This document shows positions 39,206 through 49,751 of a stretch of DNA of 64,000 bases, one piece after another (position 1 is the stretch's first letter; each line of letters opens with the position of its first letter). The translations under genes were made by a program, and so were the position numbers. The DNA is from Sphaerulina vaccinii (lineage: Eukaryota; Ascomycota; Dothideomycetes; Mycosphaerellales; Mycosphaerellaceae). The notes beneath the pieces are model-generated. The model had not been told where the DNA came from and did not search any database. It saw nothing but the letters and a program-made list of their open reading frames with translations. The stretch covers positions 62,001 to 126,000 of the forward strand of contig JAKUDP010000006.1 in NCBI GenBank assembly GCA_022570795.1, in the 5' to 3' direction.

Positions 39206-40130
39206 GGCTGCGTCCAGCCTATGAGTTAGTACTCCCTCAAGCAAGCCACACTCGATCGTGAGGCTGCTTCTGGGCTTCGAAGGTGAAGCTGAAGCTGTAT
39301 ACGATCTGGAAATGAAGGTGAGGTGAGGCAGAGAATGAGCGGTCGAGCTTACCAGCGTCTGCTATAGTGCCAGCAACCAGTACAAGTGACTTTGGTGCAG
39401 TCAACAGCAACTCTAGCCTCTCATCGCTCGAAGATCACCACAAACTGCTTGAGGCGTCGACGCCCGCGTCCGACGTTGAACGCGCTGGATGTGCGTGCGG
39501 AGTGAACTGCGATAGGCACAAAAACGACGGTCGAGACCCGATCGCTGCGACTCGAAAAGAGGGCAAAGATCGAGACCTCCGCAGGCCTGCAACGTGAGCG
39601 GGTGACGAGCCGCTCCGCTCCGCGCAGAATCACAATTTGGGTTACAAGAACCACTTCTTGAACCTCATCGCGATCCAGATCTTGTTATGATGCTATTGTT
39701 GTTCTTCCAATGCGGCTGGAAGCCCCAAATCACGAAATCGACGATGAGGTCTACCGAGATTCTTCTTATTGCAAGCAGTCATATGCACGCGAGAGACCTT
39801 CAGCCTCATCATCATGCCATCATAACCTAAGGCAAGCCTCAATGCATATTATCGCCGATGGAGATATAACACAGTCTTCTCATGCTGCAAAACCTAGAGA
39901 TTTTGATGAGCATTTTGGTCTCGTAGCAAAGCTAAACACCAGGCAGCGATCATAGCCAGGCCATGATAGCTTGAGGTTAGCATGACTGTAGCCTAGAAGT
40001 CTTTGCTATGCGAAGACGGCAGACGGCGAAGGATGCGCTTGGCGTAGCACGTAGGTAAGGTAGATGTGAACAATCTCGCAATGAACACCACGAACTCCCT
40101 GAAGAGACTTACGACCAGCGACCCGTCAAT
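39206..40130. other. Divergent intergenic region, 925 bp
   Basis: It lies between the methyltransferase and the Smi1/Knr4 gene. Open frames here are short and lack coding character. No tRNA or repeat recognised. Confidence 0.5.
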
Positions 40131-41591
40131 ATGGATCTGGACATCAACCCAGAAGAAGTCCTCCAAGAGCCAGACCTGCACGTCGTGGAAGAGAAGATCA
40201 ATCACTTCGTCGAGGATCTGGCACTGCTAGGCGATATTGACTCAGCAAGAGAGCTCTCGTCTGCACAACTCACTGCACCGCCTCTCATCGTTGGTCTGGG
40301 GACTGGTCAGTCTTTGCACTTTGCGTGGAAGCAGGCAGGACGATTGCCAGAAGGCATCACCCAGACTTCGCATGAAGAAGCACTCATAGCAGCTCGAAAG
40401 CGGTATGATGAGGACTGGCCAGGAATCGCGCAAGAACATCGCACCTTTGATGAAGCAGGTCTCAAAGCATGTCTGGAGAAGTCGGCAACAGAAGGCCCTC
40501 ATAACTGGGCTCCTGACAGGAATGCCCAGCTTGTTAAGGCTCTGGACATCTCGCTACGAATGCATGGCAAACCCACTACTGAGTCGGAAGACGCAGATCA
40601 GCATCGCGATAAACGAAGGCGCAGAGAGCCAGGAGCTTCGAATTCCTCTGCGAATACTCAGTTACATGTGTCTGACCTCGATCCACAGAGTGCCGACACC
40701 GTCAAACGGATTGTAGCACGCTGGAATGACCCCAACATAAAGAGAACTCTCAGCTCATCTGAGAAGCTCTGGCCATACTTCCGTCGAGGACTCCTAGCGT
40801 CAGTGTTCGACCTAACACTAGAAGAAGTCAAAGCAAAAGGCCAGATCATCGTAGAAACATACAAGAAACGCCTCCACAATCATCCACGACCAAATACCGA
40901 CAAAACCATACAAGAACTTCTCCAAATCGCAAACGACAATACCATCAAACATACCAGATTAGACTTCTGGCCAAACAAAGTCGTCCCAACAACACTTCTC
41001 CACTCCCCAGCAACCGACTCAGACATCACCGCACTCGAAACCCAACTTGGCATTCCCTTACCTGGCGATTTGAAGTCCTTCCTCCTCATCAGCAACGGTT
41101 TCGGCTCAGCTGACCAAGGAATCTTCACAGGCGTATTCCCAGATCCAAACATCCGTCCATGTGAAGAAATCTCATGGGACCAAGCAGTAGAATTTGGCTC
41201 TATGCCAATAGAACTTCTGCATCTACCAAAGGACATCGAGAATCTGCTTCCTAGTAATGATGATGAATTATGGGATACACCTCTCCCACTCGTTGATCGC
41301 GCGCTTGTACTAGGGAATAGAGACGTTGATGTCATTTGGTTGATTCCTCCTGAGAAAGTGAAGGAGACGGTAAAGGTGTATAAGAAGATCTATGAGGTTG
41401 CGGATGTGGAACAGAAGAGAGCTGTGGATCGAGCTGTTGAGGTGTTCGTAGGAAGTTGGGAAGAGTTTGAGAAGTTGGAATGGTGTTGTTTGAGTGCCGA
41501 TCTTGGCACTCCTGGCTATACCTGGTATTCGAGCTTCAGACAGTATCTCGAGAGGAGTGCGTGGATTTCTGGGAAAGTGTATAAAGGATGA
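40131..41591 (+). CDS. Smi1/Knr4 (SUKH-type) domain protein
   Basis: A 486-residue intronless protein. The C-terminal part has a Smi1/Knr4 domain at about residues 295-455: ITALETQLGIPLPGDLKSFL, LLISNGFG and later VIWLIPPE, the hallmarks of this fold. The N-terminal 280 residues are helical and charged and include a putative nuclear-localisation cluster DKRRRREPG. Yeast Knr4/Smi1 coordinates cell-wall and stress signalling; here only the domain is shared and the length and N-terminus differ. Its function is open. Confidence 0.8.
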   Translation: MDLDINPEEVLQEPDLHVVEEKINHFVEDLALLGDIDSARELSSAQLTAPPLIVGLGTGQSLHFAWKQAGRLPEGITQTSHEEALIAARKRYDEDWPGIAQEHRTFDEAGLKACLEKSATEGPHNWAPDRNAQLVKALDISLRMHGKPTTESEDADQHRDKRRRREPGASNSSANTQLHVSDLDPQSADTVKRIVARWNDPNIKRTLSSSEKLWPYFRRGLLASVFDLTLEEVKAKGQIIVETYKKRLHNHPRPNTDKTIQELLQIANDNTIKHTRLDFWPNKVVPTTLLHSPATDSDITALETQLGIPLPGDLKSFLLISNGFGSADQGIFTGVFPDPNIRPCEEISWDQAVEFGSMPIELLHLPKDIENLLPSNDDELWDTPLPLVDRALVLGNRDVDVIWLIPPEKVKETVKVYKKIYEVADVEQKRAVDRAVEVFVGSWEEFEKLEWCCLSADLGTPGYTWYSSFRQYLERSAWISGKVYKG

Positions 41592-42044
41592 AGGCCAACT
41601 GCCGTCTAAGGTAGAGTCGGCCCTCGTGTACGTTTTTGCCAGTTCTGGGCAATGCGTGTATAGTGCTGCTATAGCACCCTGCTACAGTAGCATAGCTACA
41701 TATGTAGTTGGAACAAGCTATAGACGACACGGGGCTGCAGTGGTTGGCTTACAAGCTAGTATACATATGCAGCACCCATGTTCCATACGGCACTGCCCGT
41801 GTGCATATGGCAACCTGTCTGCTCTCGATGCTCGATTCGGTGTTTTCAAGGCGTCATAAGTCTAAGTCGTTTGTGGTGGACAATCTGCCCTCTGCCGGAT
41901 GAACTCAGTCTGCCGAGTGGAGGCGAACGTGTAAGGACATATATGTTCCGTCGATCTTTTGATGTTCATTCATCCCTTACTATCCCATCACTGAAACACC
42001 AACACCACTACCACACCCTCACATCCACCTCCAACTCTTCCAAC
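41592..42044. other. Intergenic
   Basis: A small hairpin GTGCT-GCTAT-AGCAC lies near 41660. No gene recognised; the last 60 bp are a CA-rich leader. Confidence 0.45.
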
Positions 42045-42290
42045 ATGGTCTCCCTCAAAGCAGCAGCAACCACCCTAGCGCTCCTGTTATTCACAACTAC
42101 CACATCTGCTACAGTCTTTCCTTCTTGCGCGAAAGCCGCGGTAGGTCTGACCAGACGAAATTGCTTGTTATAGTAGAAGTGAAGACTAGTAGCGTTCCTG
42201 GCATAGTGCACCAGTGGCTTTGTCTGCTGCCCAGCAGAACAGGGCGGAGTGTCGGGATATACTTGTTTGCCTGGAAGTTGCAAGGACTAG
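42045..42290 (+). CDS. Small secreted cysteine-rich protein C
   Basis: Exons 42045-42140 and 42207-42290, with a 66-nt intron (GTAGGT...ATAG) in phase 0, encode 59 residues. The signal peptide has the core TTLALLLFTTTTSA, with likely cleavage near residue 23. The mature part of about 36 residues has six cysteines, with a central CC pair and Gly-rich spacing (CTSGFVCCPAEQGG), reminiscent of hydrophobin-like or effector-like peptides but too short for a classical hydrophobin. Family unknown. Without splicing the frame stops after 42 residues. Confidence 0.72.
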
Positions 42291-42409
42291 TTGAAGGTAC
42301 TTCCTCTTACCCTCCCTAGTTCTTGTTCGTAGCTGATGGGGTGTAAGTAGGCATGGCCAGCAGAAGACTAGAGCAGATGGACTATATCGATGCAATCCGA
42401 GAGCGTAAC

Positions 42410-43918
42410 TCAGAAGATGGTGATCTCATGCTCATGAATTAGTGGCAATTCAGTCACTGGGACTCTGAACAGAGAGCCCACCACTGTGAAAGCCAAGTCA
42501 CCTGCGTCGCATAGCCTAAGGACCAGTATTCTTCTCCAAAGACTTGACGTTTGAAGTTCGGCATGCTTTCCATAGAGACAATCTGAGCTTTGGAATTTAC
42601 CCGGGCGATCGAGCTGCTGAATCGTCCTGTGATAGGTGAGGCGGATCTGAAGGGCCTTGTCGTTGTGAATCGTAACGCTTCCGTGGTCCTCCACGCGTAC
42701 GTTGTGCGCAGAACTCTGTTCCTGCTCGTTCCATCGACCTGTCAGTAAACAGCGCCAATCTGGTACCCACGAAGGCAGTTCCTGTGCGCGATTGAAACCA
42801 TGTTGGTGCTGCGTGGCTGCCATCATCAACACCCACCACGTCTCTAGCAACGTGTTGTGCATGATATAGTCGCGCGTGAAGTGGATGTACACCATTGTCC
42901 ATGGCAGGTTGTAATTCACATCGATGACTGGACAGTCTGTTCGCCGCTTCAGTAGACTGGCCAGTGAGTAGATGCGGTCCCTCTCATCGCGACATGCGTA
43001 CCTCGAGCATTTCACTAGTGTTTGCAATACGTTGTAATGGCGGTGCCGGATATTGTAAAGGTCTCTTAGGCGATAATGCCATTGCGATGTAAAGCGGCGT
43101 CCATGACCACTTTTGTCGAAAGTGGCCCCAAAAGCGTCCCATGTCAGGCTCTGAGCTCCGCACATCAATAGAATGTTCTTTGCCATGGCCAACTCTTGCA
43201 CGCACCATCTTCGGGAGAAATAACGTCTGCCGCAGAATCTTTCCAATAATCTTTCTTGCCTGAAAGGTCTCCAGGTGAAAAGTGGGCTGTTCAGCCACTG
43301 CATCAAGAGATATCTACTGCTGTCATGAACGCGATCTATTTCGAAAAAGGCATATAACATGCGTCGCCAACACGTCTTGAAACTTGACTCCAAAATTTCG
43401 TTGTGCCGTCGGCAGCAATTGAAGTAGTGCTCGCCATCTCGTTCGGCAGAGTCTTCACCAATCCACATGATGACCTGGCTCGCGCTTGAGTAGACCTGTG
43501 CCATGAGAGCTACTTGACTGGAACGCTCTGATATGTCGGCCTGGTTGATGCAAAGCGCGTCCACCCACAGTGCTCTCGACACGTCTGCGTCTCGGAGGCG
43601 ACGCAACGCATCGTTCAGGTTGCCAGTCATGCTGATCAGACATTCGTCAAGATGTATCTCTCCAGATGGCAGTCGTATTGCCCGGTAGTCCTTGGCGTCC
43701 AAGTCGTATTCCTGGAATGCACCGTCCCAGGCATAGGAGAGTGCCTCGTAGGCATATTCGTCCTTTAGTCTCATGCGCTGCTGGAGTCTCCCGACCAATG
43801 GCGGATCCAGAGAAGTTGCTGGTTGCAGATGCAGGATGCGAATTTCGCCCGGCTCCAGTGGCTCGTAGATGCTAGATTGTGGCGATAAATCTTGCAGCTC
43901 TGTGGTCGATACTGTCAT
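42410..43918 (-). CDS. HET-domain protein, intact
   Basis: A 502-residue intronless protein from the ATG at 43918. The HET domain is complete: YEALSYAWDG, then ALWVDALCINQ, ERSSQVALMAQVYSSA, VIMWIGED, and further on RRYFSRRWCVQELAMAK and RDERDRIYSLASLL. HET proteins trigger cell death on non-self recognition in fungal hyphal fusion. The C-terminal 100 residues are diverged and carry no recognised repeat domain. In contrast to the remnant at 4202-6428, no frame break is visible. The frame extends upstream of 43918 only from a non-ATG codon. Confidence 0.88.
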   Translation of the reverse strand: MTVSTTELQDLSPQSSIYEPLEPGEIRILHLQPATSLDPPLVGRLQQRMRLKDEYAYEALSYAWDGAFQEYDLDAKDYRAIRLPSGEIHLDECLISMTGNLNDALRRLRDADVSRALWVDALCINQADISERSSQVALMAQVYSSASQVIMWIGEDSAERDGEHYFNCCRRHNEILESSFKTCWRRMLYAFFEIDRVHDSSRYLLMQWLNSPLFTWRPFRQERLLERFCGRRYFSRRWCVQELAMAKNILLMCGAQSLTWDAFGATFDKSGHGRRFTSQWHYRLRDLYNIRHRHYNVLQTLVKCSRYACRDERDRIYSLASLLKRRTDCPVIDVNYNLPWTMVYIHFTRDYIMHNTLLETWWVLMMAATQHQHGFNRAQELPSWVPDWRCLLTGRWNEQEQSSAHNVRVEDHGSVTIHNDKALQIRLTYHRTIQQLDRPGKFQSSDCLYGKHAELQTSSLWRRILVLRLCDAGDLAFTVVGSLFRVPVTELPLIHEHEITIF

Positions 43919-44479
43919 GATATATGCGTTGTCGCAATGGTGGGATGGAAGTCGAAAGTCTTCGTGTTCGCAGCCTGATCGTGGCTGAGCAGTTGAAGCA
44001 AGCCACCTGCCCTGCTGCGCGGCTGGCGGCCCCACGGAAACTGTAAATTTGTTAGGGAGGAAGTAGATGTTAGAGAAGGTATACCAATCTTGACACTCTT
44101 CTTGAATCGAGTGTCGTGTTGAGAGTCTCTCGTATTAGCTTGCTTTCGGCGAGTTCGCGAAATGTCATCAGTATGTTGAAAGCTGGAACACCCTCGAAAT
44201 CTTCATCGCACCTGCCATGAATTCATATCGCCGCCTGTTCGCAGCTCAATTCGTGTATCCAGACTGCTCGCTTGCATTGGGGTAGTCTGTACGTTGCAGG
44301 ATCAAGTCGCAATTGCCATTTCACGTAGGCTATCTCATCTTGCCAGCTTCAATGCCAGCTCGGCTCTTCGCTCTCAATCGTCGAATTCGTTGCCGGTGTT
44401 GTGAGTAACAGCTCCTATTCGTGCCGCCATGTGTCCGTCAAACGCCCAATGCCTCCCGGTCCTTCATGGACGAATACGC
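43919..44479. other. Intergenic
   Basis: Upstream region of the HET gene and downstream region of eL38. No gene recognised. Confidence 0.5.
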
Positions 44480-44929
44480 TTACGAAGACTGAGCAACGCG
44501 CTTGCCCTTGGCGTTCTTCTTTGGTGTCTCGATGATGGTGAGTCCTAAATAGCCACACTATCAGTATTGCGATCGCATGCCTTCCTCGAGGATCACCGCC
44601 CTCTCAGCATGATTCTGACTTACCCGGTGGGAGCGACTGCTTCAGCTTATCGGCCTTGTCGGTGTCCTTGAGGACAAGGGTGTACAGGCTCTTCTGGCAT
44701 CTGACCTTGAACTTGGTCTGCGAGACACCGGCGCTCTTGTTCTTCTTTATGCAAGCAGCTGTGACAGACTCTGTCAGTATGTTGTCCTTATGCCGTACTC
44801 ATCCCTCCAGAATGTTTCCATTGCCTCCACTTTTTCTCTCAATGGGAATATGGTATTCGACGTACAGCGAGCATCCTTTCTCCGGCAGATCTCGATGAAG
44901 CTCTTGATGTCGGTGACTTCGCGAGGCAT
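44480..44929 (-). CDS. rpl38: 60S ribosomal protein eL38 (three exons)
   Basis: Exons 44866-44929, 44624-44758 and 44480-44544 give 87 residues. Introns are 107 nt (GTACGT...CACAG) and 79 nt (GTAAGT...TTTAG). The spliced protein starts MPREVTDIKSFIEICRRKDA and contains TKFKVRCQKSLYTLVLKD and ADKLKQSLPPG, unmistakable eL38. It is a structural protein of the large ribosomal subunit. Each exon is too short to stand out alone, and an unspliced reading misses it completely. It shares a 231-bp divergent promoter with the NTF2-like gene. Confidence 0.95.
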
Positions 44930-45160
44930 GGTGGCGGTATTTCGGTGGGCGATGTGGTGGTGGGTGAGATGTGGTATATGTCGACGTCGCTGGCTTCAAG
45001 TTCACAAGCTGGTCGCGCATTGTCGAATTTGTTGTGGGCTCGGAGAAATCCCGGAAGGCGCAAAATTTTGGCAGCGTCGATCGCGACTTCCTCAACTTCG
45101 CGTCTTCTTCTATCACATGCAAAATAATTACCACCACATCATTACGGGAGTACAGACAAT
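44930..45160. promoter_or_regulatory. Shared divergent promoter, eL38 / NTF2-like
   Basis: Only 231 bp separate the two start codons. No TATA box is obvious. Co-expression of a ribosomal protein and a transport factor is plausible but not shown. Confidence 0.45.
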
Positions 45161-45679
45161 ATGGCAGCTCCAGTCTGCGCAACGCCGCTCTCTCAAACAG
45201 ACCTCACCAAAGTTGCTACCGAGACTGCCGAATCATTCGTCGACACATATTACACAGCACTCAAGACAGACAGCGGTCGCAACACGATAGCCTCATTCTA
45301 CTGCCCACAGTTCGCAGGCTCAACACCTTCCCGCAACCTCCCAGTCATCAACTACAACGGCGACCTGATGAATGATCCTCAACTCTTCCAAAGGAAATAC
45401 TCCGAAATGCCATACACACATTTCGAAGTGCAGAGTCTCAACAGCCAGATCATCAATCCCAGTCTTGACCCTGAAGTTGCAAGCACAGGCAAGAAGAAGG
45501 ATCAGGAAAGGAATGTCAGCATTGGAGTACAGGTCAGCGGGTATGTGAGGCTGAACGAGAGGAAGGAAGGAGAGATGAGAGGCTTCAGTGAGGAGTTCGT
45601 GCTTGTGCCTGGAAAGGAGCCTGCTGGGAAGGGAAGGGCCTGGGTTATTCAGATGCAGAACTTCCGCTTTGTGGTTTGA
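45161..45679 (+). CDS. NTF2-like protein (Nxt1/Mtr2 type)
   Basis: A 172-residue single-domain protein. The N-terminal helix ETAESFVDTYYTALKTD followed by SFYCPQF, YNGDLMNDPQLFQRKYSEMP and the C-terminal strand WVIQMQNFRFV match the NTF2 fold as used by NXT1/p15 and fungal Mtr2, partners of the mRNA export factor Mex67/TAP. The loop around GKKKDQERN is longer than in NTF2 itself. Nuclear-pore mRNA export is the likely role; assignment is by fold pattern. Confidence 0.78.
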   Translation: MAAPVCATPLSQTDLTKVATETAESFVDTYYTALKTDSGRNTIASFYCPQFAGSTPSRNLPVINYNGDLMNDPQLFQRKYSEMPYTHFEVQSLNSQIINPSLDPEVASTGKKKDQERNVSIGVQVSGYVRLNERKEGEMRGFSEEFVLVPGKEPAGKGRAWVIQMQNFRFVV

Positions 45680-46651
45680 AGGACGTATAAGGATATCAGA
45701 ACTGGGTCTTGGTTTGGAGAGGATGTCTTTCGAGCATCATCAAAAGCAGTCTTGGATATGCGCACACAGCGCAAAGCATGGGTTGAACGCTCGAGAGCGT
45801 GGGCGGTGAGGGAGATTAGAGCAAAAGGTCTCTCATTTGTGTTGTGTAGTGGGAGGGATTGAGAAATGGAGGTACAATGCTGGGCTTGCGGTGCATACCT
45901 CGGGCACATGGATGAATCGCACAGATGCGTGATCTATGCCTGCGCGCAGAATCTGACTCTGCAGCACTCGCGGAGCTATACTACGGCCCTCAGATCGGAG
46001 CAAAGGAACGACCGAGATGCGGCATGTCTTCAGAACAGCACCCTAGGCGAGCATGGCTGGCTAGCAACGACCTGGCTGGAATACGTGTCCCGTGCTCCCG
46101 TCTACGAAAGGGCGAGAACCCGGAGACGTTTGCGACCACACACGCCAATATAGGCTGACCTTAAATCACGGAAATGGTACTTCAGCTGGACTACATCTCT
46201 GGTTGACCTCCACAAATTTATCGTGTCGCGTCCGAATCCTCATGCGCACAGCCATCCCATTTATCGTAGAGCGGCTGCGGATCAGTCGATAGTTTGTAGT
46301 CGCAGCTCAAATCTGACCTCAGATGGAGCGCTCAGTTTGACAGCTACCTCCCGAGTCTGCGAGTCGCCTGATTGAAGTCGGTCTACAAGCGAGGCGGGAA
46401 TCGAGAGTCGCTCATTCACTTGCTTCCCGCGATAGATGGACCCCCGCATTGGACGCGTTTCCGCCTGTACCTGCCGATACTGGATTACACCTGCTCCAGC
46501 GAGCTTCACATCCGCGACTAACTTTCTCGACCACGACACCTCCCCTCGACAATAACACTCGCCTGCTATCACCGCTCCTCTACATAACAGTCTGCGAAAC
46601 AAACCCACGCAGAGACATAACGCGGTCGCTCCAAGTTCACACGCCGTCACC
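45680..46651. other. Intergenic, 972 bp
   Basis: A 95-codon open frame at 45866-46153 begins with two CxxC-like cysteine pairs (CWAC) but has no further support. No RNA gene or repeat recognised. Confidence 0.45.
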
Positions 46652-48904
46652 ATGAAGGCGACGCGCTCATCCTTCGACCAACACCTCGAGCTTTCAGTCT
46701 ACGCAGACGACCAGAAGCTGCAGGAATATGTCTTGTATGACGACGATAAAGTCAATCGGAACATCTTGGAGTGCTTCGTACCGGTTCGAGAAGGCCAGAA
46801 GCTCACACTCAAAGGCAATTTTGAAGGCAATTGTGTGCAAGCCAGCTTCGATCTGGTCGTAGATGGATCTTTCCTAGCGGACGCCAGACTTGAGGATACA
46901 GGCGGCTCCCAGCGACGGAAACGCCAGTTGCACTTCGAGCGGGTGTACGACTGCCCCGCAGAGAAGGAGGGCTGGACTTCGAAGGAGCCACCAATCGATG
47001 TGTACGAAGCGCGTCTGTATGTCGAAGAGCTTGGTGATCTGGTTCGCCTGGAGGACGTGGAAGAAATGGATTGGAGCGGTGTGCGACCTGGAGTTGGCAG
47101 CATACAAGTTGTGGCAAACTTGCAGGACTTTGAGGGTGAGCAACGCTTCGACCCAGAGTGGGATATCCATGGAGGAGGCTGGCTACGCCGTCATAAGAAC
47201 CCCGTGCGTCCCAGCGGAATCGAGGCCGACTGCGCCATTGAAGTCCGACACGTCAGCGACGAGAAAGTGCAACAGAAGCGGAGCAGAAATCACCGCAACC
47301 ACGGGCTCGTAGATACGCGTTATGGTATCGTGCCATGGGCTAGGTTCGTGTTCTACTATCGGAAGCAGGAAAGCATTACTGCTGCGAAGTGTCTATTGCG
47401 CAATGATGAAGTCCGCGAATTGGACAGACAAGAGGAAAATGTCGCATCGCCTCTCCGTGAAGACGAAGCTTACCAAGGCGACGAAGCTGAAGCTGTGGTG
47501 TCAAAGCGCGTGGAGGACACTTCCTGGGAGAACCAAGCACCGTTCTCGACTACAGACTTGCCCAAGCTCTCTAAGCTGGGAGGTGATTTCGGCTCACTCT
47601 TGCCTCCCCAGCCAAAGTCTCTCCGGCATGCCAGAGATCGCCACGCTCGTCAAGCGACAAACAGTGAAGCTGAACTTTTTGGCGACGAACTCGGAAGTGA
47701 CACGGCTTCCCAGGAGGACTCACTCTTTGTCGAAGAGTTCAGCCCGCCACCTAAGGATCGCCATAATAGGAAGGACCGAACAGCGGTTCCCTCACTTCAC
47801 CACGCTTCACTCACAGCCATCCCTACCACACACCGCTCACCTTCTGCCGCCTTTCCTACATCTACCTCACCCTTCTCCACAAACATGGTCGGTTCCAGAA
47901 CAGCAACGCCCAATCCAAACGACATGGCAAACCTCGATCTATACCTCCCAAATCTTCCATCACTCGACGATCTTGCTAACTTCATTGGCATTTACGGTTC
48001 TACCTCACTAGAGACCAGCAAGTACTTCGGCAAGATCGCCAAAGAGAAAGGCTTCCCAGCGAACGGCTCAGTTCGTAACAAGCTCAAGAGCGACTACAAC
48101 CTACTGATTAAGAAAGTCGCCCACGTCAACACCGCCACTGACAAAGTCACTCTGAGGGAGAAGTACATGCCACCAGTCATCAAGCAGGAAGACGACGACA
48201 GACGAGACACCATCGCAGCCATGCCCAAGCAGCACAACAGCAGGCACAACAAGCCACCGCCAGCTCCAATGGTTGCTCGATCGATTGAGAAGCCACGTAG
48301 CTCAATGCCTAGCCCCGCTGTTTCCGAACGCACCAACGTGCTCAAGCGCCCGGCTTCAAAGTCCTCCACTCCAGACACTATCTCCAAGAAAGCTAAGCTG
48401 GTCGTTGAAAACACTCCTGAGGTCGAGGCTGCTCGTGCTAGGATTGAGGAACAGCGCAAAATCGCCGCACAGCTCACAAAGCAGTATGAAGAGAAGCAGG
48501 CTAAGAAAGCGGTTAGAAAGGCTCAGAAGGCTGCTGAGAAGCAGAAGGAGGCAGAGGAGCTTGAGAAGCAGCAGGCAGTTGAGGCTAATGCCAAGGAGAT
48601 CGAGATCCTCGCCGAGGAAGAGCGTACTCAGCAGGCGCAGATCGATGCTTTAAAGGCTGTCGCTGGAGATGACGACGACGATGAGGATGAGGATAGCGAG
48701 GAGGATGAGACCTTCGAAGAGAACATGCCTGCGGCTGCGGCTGCTTCGCCTGGCCAGTACAACATTGATGACATTGACTTCGACTCCTTTATGCCTAACG
48801 GAGCGGCTGGAGAGCTACAGTTTCCAGAGGCGGGCCGCGAGGATGAAGTCAATAAGGGTGCGAAGTTTCCTGCTGAGGCAGAGGTGGAGAGCGAGGAGGA
48901 CTAG
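46652..48904 (+). CDS. Large charged protein, DUF7918-like N-terminus
   Basis: A 750-residue intronless protein. Residues 1-250 form an ordered beta-rich region (LELSVYADDQKLQEYVLYDD, FVPVREGQKLTLKGNFEGN, RLYVEELGDLVRLED), resembling fungal DUF7918 proteins. A disordered charged stretch follows. A second ordered piece at about 425-490 (LPNLPSLDDLANFIGIYGST, ETSKYFGKIAKEKGF) looks like a separate small domain. A Lys/Glu/Ala coiled coil spans about 590-675, and the end is highly acidic. Probably nuclear. Two genes fused in one frame, with an internal ATG at 47885, is the alternative. Confidence 0.7.
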   Translation: MKATRSSFDQHLELSVYADDQKLQEYVLYDDDKVNRNILECFVPVREGQKLTLKGNFEGNCVQASFDLVVDGSFLADARLEDTGGSQRRKRQLHFERVYDCPAEKEGWTSKEPPIDVYEARLYVEELGDLVRLEDVEEMDWSGVRPGVGSIQVVANLQDFEGEQRFDPEWDIHGGGWLRRHKNPVRPSGIEADCAIEVRHVSDEKVQQKRSRNHRNHGLVDTRYGIVPWARFVFYYRKQESITAAKCLLRNDEVRELDRQEENVASPLREDEAYQGDEAEAVVSKRVEDTSWENQAPFSTTDLPKLSKLGGDFGSLLPPQPKSLRHARDRHARQATNSEAELFGDELGSDTASQEDSLFVEEFSPPPKDRHNRKDRTAVPSLHHASLTAIPTTHRSPSAAFPTSTSPFSTNMVGSRTATPNPNDMANLDLYLPNLPSLDDLANFIGIYGSTSLETSKYFGKIAKEKGFPANGSVRNKLKSDYNLLIKKVAHVNTATDKVTLREKYMPPVIKQEDDDRRDTIAAMPKQHNSRHNKPPPAPMVARSIEKPRSSMPSPAVSERTNVLKRPASKSSTPDTISKKAKLVVENTPEVEAARARIEEQRKIAAQLTKQYEEKQAKKAVRKAQKAAEKQKEAEELEKQQAVEANAKEIEILAEEERTQQAQIDALKAVAGDDDDDEDEDSEEDETFEENMPAAAAASPGQYNIDDIDFDSFMPNGAAGELQFPEAGREDEVNKGAKFPAEAEVESEED

Positions 48905-49315
48905 TTGGCCATCTCTGCTATTTCACTTTGGCTGGGCGATCAAGGGCTGCTCTGAAAAGTTTGGCGAGAAGGGAGAGAGATGAGATCCACGACACTATAC
49001 TATGCTTCTGAGGTTTGGCTTTTGGCCAAGCTGCGATGAAGCTCTACGACTGGCGATTGGGAGGAGCGAGCTTCTCGGAGAGCTATGGATTATGAATTGA
49101 GTGATGTATAGTAGTAGTAGTAGCGACAAAAGGGAAAACCAAAAGCGATTCACGATCATTGATCTTGTTGTTTCATTATCTTCGTTGCATTGCTTAGAGT
49201 ATCGTAGTGTATCGTATCATGTCCTATCATACCATGCTATCGTCTGCCCATTCAAGAACGCAGCCATGTCGTATCCTATCCCAAGTTCTCTCATTGCATA
49301 GAGACTGTTGGATCA
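48905..49315. other. Convergent intergenic region with AGT microsatellite
   Basis: A short (AGT)n run lies near 49106-49122. No gene recognised. Confidence 0.5.
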
Positions 49316-49751
49316 TCACTTCGCATTACTCATCACATTCCTCACTCTCTGTAACAAATCCGCTTTCTTCTCCGTTGGCAGTGTTGGCAAGTTTCTCTAT
49401 CTATCACATCAGCAATCAACCCCTACCTTCCCTTTGAATAGTAGGAAATGGGAAGTAGCACACCTTCTCCAACCAACTCCTCAATTCTGCTTCGGACCAT
49501 GTTTCTGGTCTTGGAGTTGTGTCTGCTGGAAACATATCTGTGCCCCATACTGACCTGGTGAGCGTTAGTGAACGTTTCGTTTCAATGGAAGTGTAAGTTC
49601 GGTTGGCGAGGGAGGTTAGTAGAGAGGAGAGGGAGGGAGGGAGAGAGGAGAGGTGGCGTTGAACTGACCAAGCTGTGGCTGCTGTGACGAGGGCTGCGAA
49701 TCCGATGAAGAGGTTTTTGGAGTTCAGGGCGCGGTCTATTGGAGTGGACAT
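49316..49751 (-). CDS. Small single-pass membrane protein (three exons)
   Basis: Exons 49669-49751, 49464-49554 and 49316-49396 encode 84 residues. Intron 1 (114 nt) has GTCAGT and a perfect branch CACTAAC; intron 2 (67 nt) has GTGTGC...ATAG. An N-terminal membrane segment (LFIGFAALVTAATAWSV) is followed by WGTDMFPAD and a C-terminal motif TWSEAELRSWLEKRNL, which resembles the short Ish1/Msc1-type or SAP-like helix-turn-helix found in small fungal membrane proteins. Function unknown; possibly mitochondrial or ER. Exon 3 is strongly protein-like and in phase, which supports the model. Confidence 0.75.

Noticed and set aside
39367..39955. Short open frames in the 925-bp spacer
   Set aside because: Low-complexity, no domain, no start context; treated as intergenic.
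44656..45290. Several plus-strand frames opposite and upstream of eL38
   Set aside because: They are antisense to the three-exon ribosomal protein gene or cover its promoter.
45866..46153. 95-codon open frame with CxxC-like pairs
   Set aside because: Only one or two cysteine pairs, no homologous pattern, and an overlapping frame of equal length; not enough to call a gene.
47322..48011. 229-codon alternative frame inside the charged-protein gene
   Set aside because: Shadow frame of a longer coding frame; composition is not protein-like.
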